Source: Bathymodiolus brooksi
Taxonomy: Eukaryota > Mollusca > Bivalvia > Mytilida > Modiolidae
Length of the DNA: 64,000 bases
Assembly (NCBI GenBank): GCA_963680875.1
Contig: OY804586.1
Span: 54,532,203-54,596,202, forward strand
Direction: 5' to 3'
Each line of letters starts with the position of its first letter. The stretch's first letter is position 1. The translations under genes and the position numbers were made by a program. Shown here in pieces: positions 58,026 through 64,000 of the stretch. The notes beneath the pieces were generated by a model. That model did not search any database. It worked only from the letters and a program-made list of their open reading frames with translations, and was not told the origin of the DNA.

Positions 58026-58331
58026 TAGTTTCACCATGGTATAGCTGAAACATTCTCGTGGTGTTAAATTTTAATCACTCTCTTACTAAGAGGGAAGGTA
58101 CAGACCCCCTAAAACTAGCTTAAACCCGCACTTTTTATTGAAGTGCCTGTAACTAGACAAGAGAGTGTCGCTGTCATGTATTTGTATGTTAAATGTATCA
58201 CATTTGCCTCTTTCTATGATTTTTCTATCGGTTTGTGGGAAAGTTCCGACAATGTGGTATGTTTTTGTTTTTCATTTATAACTCGCTATAAAATGCATAT
58301 TGAATTGATAATTCATGTATATTGTTATTAG

Positions 58332-58519
58332 ATGCCACAAAGAATTCTGATAGAAATTCAAACCATATTTCCCCAGCCAGTGATTGCCAGTCAAATCTTA
58401 ACAACTTGCCACAGAGTAGAGAATATGACCAACAAAATGATCCTGATATACTGAGTAGAGGTCAAACCAGTCATCGTAACCGTTTTGACCAACAACAATC
58501 TGACAACAGTGATCCTTTG
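58332..58519 (+). CDS. HSPA12-like gene B, acidic Asn/Gln/Ser-rich exon
   Basis: 188 nt, phase 1 to 0, same acceptor as 9260. Encodes DATKNSDRNSNHISPASD then QSREYDQQNDPDILSRGQ. About nine residue changes from copy A, no stops or indels. The donor is 'tttg|gtcaat'. Confidence 0.65.
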
Positions 58520-58809
58520 GTCAATGTAATTTTATTCTCTACAATATTTCATTATGGTGATTGATTCTGGTTTTCGCCTTACTTTTACGACATTCACATA
58601 ATATTATACATTCAGCATACATGTACCAAAGATATATTGTGCAATACTTCTTGCTTTGAAGTTCGTTTCTGATAAAAGTAAATTCATGATCTGTTCAGAT
58701 TCTCTTTCTTGCCTGTTGATAATTGAGAGTTGTAAAACTCAAAACCCTTTAATTCTAAAACATTGTTGAAATTCAAAAAAGTCTTGTTGCTTCTGGCAAA
58801 CATGCACTT

Positions 58810-59240
58810 TTCACTGTAGACAATTGTTTTATTCCTTATACTGATTTTAAACCTTTTATTATTAAACATATTTTAAGACGCTGGCAAGACGGTTGGGACC
58901 AGCAAATTTAAAACAAATTGCACGAAATACATTCCCTAGATGGTAGTACACCTTGTTCTTACGGTCAACATCGAATAGAACAAGTAGTCTTGGCCAGATG
59001 TCGCATAGGTCATAGTAGACTTACTCATAGTTATTTGCTAAATAATGAGGAACGATCGGAATGTATTCCGTGTAATTCGAATGATTTACTTAGACATGTT
59101 TTGATTGACTACGTGGATGTTGCCGATCTTCCGGAGACATTCGACAATTTCAACAATTTATATGATTTATTTACAAATGTCGCAGGCGACACAATTTTGA
59201 ATTTTTTAAAAGAAATAGAATATAGTTATATAGTTATATA
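58810..59240 (+). pseudogene. Non-LTR retrotransposon fragment, copy B
   Basis: Homologue of 9750-10160. The frame 58918-59241 carries LARCRIGHSRLTHSYLL and ECIPC and continues into the AT-rich repeat. Without the copy A-specific insertion, the junction with the repeat is original here. Confidence 0.7.
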
Positions 59241-59490
59241 GCATATGCTATAGTTATATAGTTATATAACATATGTTATAGTTATATAGTTATATAGGAT
59301 ATATGTTCTAAATATATGGTTATATAGTTATATAGTTATATAGCATATATGTTCTAAATATATGGTTATATAGTTATATAGTTATATAGCATATATGTTC
59401 TAAATATATGGTTATATAGTTATATAGTTATATAGCATATGTAATAGTTATATAGTTATATAGCATATATGTTCTAAATATATGGTTTTA
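59225..59490. repeat. AT-rich tandem repeat, copy B
   Basis: 'atatgttctaaatatatggt' and 'tatatagttatatag' units, counterpart of 10960-11310. Confidence 0.8.
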
Positions 59491-59834
59491 TCTTTTTAAT
59501 ATATATATAACCCGTTTGCTTTATAGTATGTTTTATTTCTAAGGGTCATGTAGGTGTCTTGAGCTAATATACAATTTGTTCACGCCACCATATAACTGTA
59601 ATATTGCTAAATTTGGCGCTAAACACCAATAAATCAAAACCAAAGATATTTTGTTGGACTTAATGTAATTGCATATATTATGTTAAAGCTACTATTTGAA
59701 AATTTGGCTTCTATGAGTCATATAAAGGTTACATCTTTTTTTTATTATAATATAATATTATTGAAAAGGTGTGATTTAGAAATCGAAGACAATAATGGTA
59801 TTTTGATTTGATTGATTTTTTGTTGTTGATGTTT

Positions 59835-59945
59835 TTGTGTTTAATGCCACTTTCAACAATATTTCAGCTATATCATGGCGATCAGTTTTAGTGGTGGAAG
59901 AAGCCGACCATGGGCAAGCAATTGGTAAACTTTTTAGTCGGTGGT
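59835..59945. repeat. tRNA-derived SINE, partial (copy B)
   Basis: Homologue of 11655-11770. Confidence 0.65.
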
Positions 59946-60052
59946 TGTTTCCACTTTCTTCTGTCACATCAACCAATGTACAAATGAAAGCTCGATTTTG
60001 ATTGGCTTTAGGATTGCTTGTATCTAAAACAAATGTTGCATTGTATTTCTAG

Positions 60053-60278
60053 AGAGAACCATTACCTCATCTAAATCCATCAATGAAACCACAGCCCTTG
60101 ATGAAAGAAGAGCGTGTGGTGCAACCTTCGCCAGAAATTAAACCACGTTCAAAAACGAAACCACAGCTACAAAAAAAACCGCCACAAATAAAACCACGAC
60201 AAAAAGTGAAAATGACAGAAACTGAAAATGGACCAGTCAGAACAGTTTCCGCCGCATCAAGCTGTCCCGTGTATAAAG
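60053..60278 (+). CDS. HSPA12-like gene B, basic linker exon
   Basis: 226 nt, phase 0 to 1; acceptor 'tatttctag', donor 'aaag|gtttct'. Encodes REPLPHLNPSMKPQPLMKEE, IKPRSKTKPQLQKKPPQIK and PRQKVKMTETENGPVR. Relative to copy A it has 15 extra bases (five residues, KKPPQ type) in the lysine/proline run, again a multiple of three. Confidence 0.7.
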
Positions 60279-60289
60279 GTTTCTATACA

Positions 60290-60850
60290 TTATTAAATAT
60301 TTCCTCCCTGGGCTGCTTAGGTTAATTGTAAAAAAGAGTGATTTAGAAAAAATGTATCCTCCCTTGGCTACTTAGGTTAATGTAAATAATATTTGATTTG
60401 AATAAAATTTATATTGATAAAAATGTATCATCCCTGGGCTGGTTAGGTTAATGTAAAAACAAGTGATTTGAATAAGATGTATATTGAAAAATATGTGTCC
60501 TCCCTTGGCTACTTAGGATAATATGAAAACGAGTGATTTGAATAAAATGTATTTTGAAAAAAAATGTATCCTCCCTGGGATGCTTAGATTAAAAACGAGG
60601 GATTTTAATAAATATGTATGTTGAACAAATTATATCCACCCTGGGATGTTTAGGCTTAGGTAAAAGCAGGTGATTTTAATCAAATGTATTTTGAAAAAAT
60701 ATGCATCCTCCCTGGGCTGCTTAGGTTAATGTACAAACAGATAATTTTAATCAAATGTATGTTAAAAGAATGTAACCTTCCTTAGTTTAATGTAAAAACG
60801 GATGATTTGAAAAGAAATGTATGGGGGAAAATATGGATCCTCCCTAATCA
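60290..60850. repeat. Intronic minisatellite, ~62-bp units (copy B)
   Basis: Counterpart of 12095-12665, with small unit truncations (for example at 60785). Confidence 0.85.
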
Positions 60851-60944
60851 CTGTATTGACAGTAGGATTGCATTGCATACAATCTTTACTCTGCCTTGTT
60901 TCCCTCTTTATTTTGGCCATTGTATTGCTTTCTTTTATTTTCAG

Positions 60945-61160
60945 TTTGGTTGAACAATATTTCAGTTATACTGGGGCGTTCAGTTTGATTGTATGAGGAA
61001 GCCGGAGTACCCGGAGAAGAGCATCGACCTGTCGCAAGTCACTGACACACTTGTCACATGTTGTATCGAGTACACCTCGCCATGCACGATAGGGACTGAT
61101 TACACAGGTAGTTTTAAATCCAACTACCACATGATCACAACCACGACCGGCCCTCTTCGA
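60945..61160. repeat. tRNA-derived SINE (copy B)
   Basis: Counterpart of 12770-12985. Confidence 0.75.
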
Positions 61161-61344
61161 TTTTCGGCCTCTGATTAACCCTTTGGTATATTTCAAACTT
61201 TGCTTATCAATACGTTGTTTTGGGTAGCTTTATTGAAGCTACGTAAAGATATAGGAATGTAAAACAATTGCTTCAGTATTTCTGGTTATGGTTAATGTAA
61301 AACACAATTTCTTCCTATTAGAAAAATATAACTGAAATACAACC

Positions 61345-61505
61345 TTGGTTTTTAGTGAAGCTCGTGTTGCTTGATCTTTATTTTTCTGTATAGTGTTGTA
61401 TAGATCATTGTTTGTCCTTTTGTTATTTTTCTTTCATCCGTTGTGTTTTTCCCCATTTACGGCTTCTGATTACTGTACTCCTTTGGTATCTTCAAACTTT
61501 TCTTA
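61345..61505. repeat. Dispersed bivalve-type repeat fragment (copy B)
   Basis: Counterpart of 13165-13335. Confidence 0.65.
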
Positions 61506-61674
61506 TGAATATTCCCATGTATTTCAGTGTTCACACAAATGACAATTAGTGAATAACATAATGATGTTCTTTTTTAAATGTAGATATCTAATTTAGTGCA
61601 CACGATGCATTCCTGGAATAACCTTCATAAGGTGCGCTCATAATCAGCAGATTGGAAAGCCAGAACTATATATA

Positions 61675-61925
61675 TACCAGAGGCTGTCGTGGTCGTAATC
61701 GTATAGTAGTTAGATGCACAACTACCTATGCAATCAGTGCATATCACCGCTAAAGTTATGAGTTTGAATCCTGCTCATGGCGAGGTGTACTCGATACAAC
61801 TGAATGTGATAAAGTTTGTCAGTGACTTGCGGCAGGTCAGTGGTTTTCTCTGGATACTCCTGTTTCATCCACCAATAAAACTGACCGTAATGTTATAACT
61901 GAAATATTGTTGACAGAGGCATTAA
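61675..61925 (+). repeat. tRNA-derived SINE (copy B)
   Basis: Counterpart of 13537-13793; box B is slightly decayed ('gagtttgaatcctgc'). Confidence 0.78.
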
Positions 61926-61984
61926 ACACCATAACCATAACCCTACGATTTTATCTATAATTCTCCTTTTATTTCTGTTGTTAG

Positions 61985-62328
61985 CAATACCAGGAAGAAA
62001 AGAAAACGTATTGGTCGTTGTTGCTATAGACTTCGGTACAACGTTTTCAGGGTATGCATATTCGTTATGTGAAGAATATAAAAAAGACCAGAGCAAGATA
62101 TATATTCTCACATGGCAATCCGGAGATGGTCTACGCACATACAAAACACCAACAACTATACTTTTTAATAAAGACGGTAAATTCTGTAGTTTTGGATATA
62201 CAGCGGAACATGACTATGCAAAGATGTGTGAAGACAGTACACATGCAGAATACAGATATTTCAGTAAATTCAAAATGAGATTATATCAACCTGAATGTGG
62301 TGCTAACAAAGGAAACATGAGGGGAAAG
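61985..62328 (+). CDS. HSPA12-like gene B, ATPase exon 1 (phosphate-1 motif)
   Basis: 344 nt, same phases as 13842-14185. Keeps AIDFGTTFSGYAYS intact and differs from copy A at six residues (for example NVLVVV for NALAVV, NKDGK for DKDGK, GYTAEH for GYEAEH). No stops or indels, so this copy is also likely functional. Confidence 0.9.
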
Positions 62329-62379
62329 GTATCAGAATTTTCTTATCTTTTCGTTTTTCACTATGCTTCATTTAATGAC

Positions 62380-62630
62380 TTATCACCCGGTTTGTAACTA
62401 GATTAACACGACGGGTGCCACTAGTGGAGCAGAAACTGCTTACCTATCCGGAACACATGAGTTCACCCCGGTTTTTAGTGGTGTTAGTGTTTCTTGATCT
62501 TTAGTTTTATGTGTAATGTTGTGTAAATCGTTGTTTTTTCTTTTGTCCCTTTTCTTTTAGCCATTGTGTTGTCTGTTCTTCGATTTACGGATTCATATTA
62601 CCCCTGTGGTGTCTTCAAACTCTTCTTCAT
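62380..62630. repeat. Dispersed bivalve-type repeat (copy B)
   Basis: Counterpart of 14225-14495, with 'gacgggtgccactagtggag' and 'ccggaacacatgagttcacc'. Confidence 0.65.
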
Positions 62631-62734
62631 GCAAATAATGAGCTACATTTCATTTTAATAATTGTCAATGAAGATAATTATAAACCGTTTATTACAGCGA
62701 TTGCAAAAATGTAAAGCTAATTCAAACACATTGA

Positions 62735-63075
62735 TCAGTTCAATGACTGCTACAAGGTAAAACAAACCACCCTATTTGATTAATTTAGTTACTGCCATGG
62801 AACATACAATGGAAAGGCAATCCATCCTCACTGACAAATGGAAAGGCAATCCATCCCCACTGACCAGTTTAGTGACTGCCACAATGGAAAAGCAATCCAT
62901 CTCCACTGACCAGTTTAGTGACTGCTACAATGGAAAGGTAATCCATCCTCATTTCCCAGTTTAGTGACTGCCACAACGGAACGACAGTCCATACTCACTG
63001 ACCGGATTAGGGAGTGCTACAAGGTAAAATCAATGAATCATGATTCCCCAATTCCCCATTGATTTTGTTTTTTTA
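62735..63075. repeat. Intronic minisatellite, ~42-bp units (copy B)
   Basis: Counterpart of 14570-14990 with fewer units. Confidence 0.85.
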
Positions 63076-63449
63076 TTAGTGACTGCAACAAGGCTATGTC
63101 ATATCAAACCAATAGATAAGTTCACTAACTACCACAAACAATCGAAACACTTTCGAATACAACTTTCGGTCAATATAAAGATTCCTCATTGTTTTCTTTT
63201 TCTTTTTGTTTTTTGTTTTTGGTTTTGTTTGTTTGTTTTTGTTTTTTTGACAAATATTTTTTTTGTATTGAACACGCACGAATGTGATGTGGTATGTACT
63301 TTATGGACTAATTAAGGACTTGAAAAGTACAAAATTAACACATTTTTGAGTTCATTGTTTTTCACACTTCCTATCCATATGTGTCCTTATTGTTTTTTAT
63401 ATATTTTTATTATTATTATCATTATCCATATACAAGGTGTGGGGTTAAG

Positions 63450-63705
63450 GTTAGGGTAATGGTGTTTAACGCCACTTTCAACAATATTACAGTTATATAG
63501 TGGCAGTAAGTTTTATTGGTGGATGAAACCGGAGTACCCGGAGAAAACAACTGACCTGTCGCAAGTCTCTGATAAACTTTGTCACATATCGAATACAATT
63601 CGCCATGAACGGGGTTCGAACTCACAACTTTAGTGGTGATAGGTACTGATTGCATATGCAGTTGTAAATTCAACTACCATACAACCAGGACCACGACACC
63701 CCCTA
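63450..63705. repeat. tRNA-derived SINE (copy B)
   Basis: Counterpart of 15325-15575. Confidence 0.8.
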
Positions 63706-63778
63706 TACAAGAATTGAGAATGTTGTAATGTTAAATAATTAATACATAAATATACGACTTTCTTCCTTTTTTTAACAG

Positions 63779-64000
63779 GGATCAAGAAAGATTAGCAACA
63801 AAATGAAGTTATTCGATGATAATGGAAGATCAATGTCAGCACTGACTGTCTTCTCTGAATCAATCAAATACTTTAAAGACCATTTTTTTAGCAATACTAA
63901 AAATGCTGGACTCAATTTTAGAGAAGAAGAAATCCATTGGGTTTTGACCATTCCGGCAATTTGGAAAGACGATGCCAAGCAATTTATGAGAGAATCAACT
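63779..64000 (+). CDS. HSPA12-like gene B, ATPase exon 2 (cut by window end)
   Basis: Acceptor 'ttttttaacag'; 222 of an expected 228 nt are visible. Encodes GSRKISNKMKLFDDNGRSM, SIKYFKDHFF and IHWVLTIPAIWKDDAKQFMR. 'AIWKDDAKQFMRES' is closer to the HSPA12 consensus than copy A's DDSKQ. Open to the window end. Confidence 0.88.

Overview
The window is eukaryotic and looks like a bivalve mollusc genome, probably mussel-like. The evidence is AT-rich, intron-rich DNA, many tRNA-derived SINEs of molluscan type, and dispersed repeats whose sequence style I recognise from bivalves. The host genes belong to the HSPA12-like branch of HSP70, a branch expanded in bivalves. The taxon is an inference; no species-specific marker is visible.

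Two head-to-tail paralogues of one HSPA12-like gene occupy the two ends. Copy A (317 to 28420, + strand; its first exons lie left of the window) has six conventional exons (9260-9447, 11878-12088, 13842-14185, 15648-15875, 16863-17016, 27345-28420). They join in phase into an open HSP70-type ATPase with a basic, disordered N-terminal extension. Copy B (about 55772 to beyond 64000) repeats the same layout and is cut by the window end inside the fourth of these exons. Introns are also homologous (about 8950-15920 against 58010-64000), so this is a segmental duplication.

The most unusual part is 235-8956 in copy A: seven tandem units of about 1.24 kb. Each unit carries a 102-111 nt candidate exon that starts and ends in phase 1 and encodes a 34-residue repeat (37 in one copy). 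Copy B has one such unit (56755-58025). Adding units would lengthen the protein 34 residues at a time without breaking frame. Upstream of the copy B cassette is a small candidate exon (55772-55854) for a RanBP2-like zinc finger.

The last intron of copy A (17017-27344) holds nested transposons: a TTAA-flanked, piggyBac-like element (18008-26766), inside it a Ty3/gypsy LTR element on the minus strand (18235-26041), and inside that an element of about 1 kb with minisatellite-like inverted ends (21117-22126).

The 27 kb between the paralogues (28421-55771) shows no convincing host gene. It contains minisatellites, hairpins, a 5'-truncated Ty3/gypsy element on the + strand (32649 to about 36939), a 166-bp satellite block, a near full-length but broken LINE (43354 to about 48200, minus) whose 3' end was duplicated with the satellite, a Ginger2/KRBA2-like integrase remnant, a pogo-like TA-flanked element, a truncated Tc1/IS630-type transposase, and SINEs. 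No prokaryotic features, rRNA genes, functional tRNA genes or CRISPR arrays were found.
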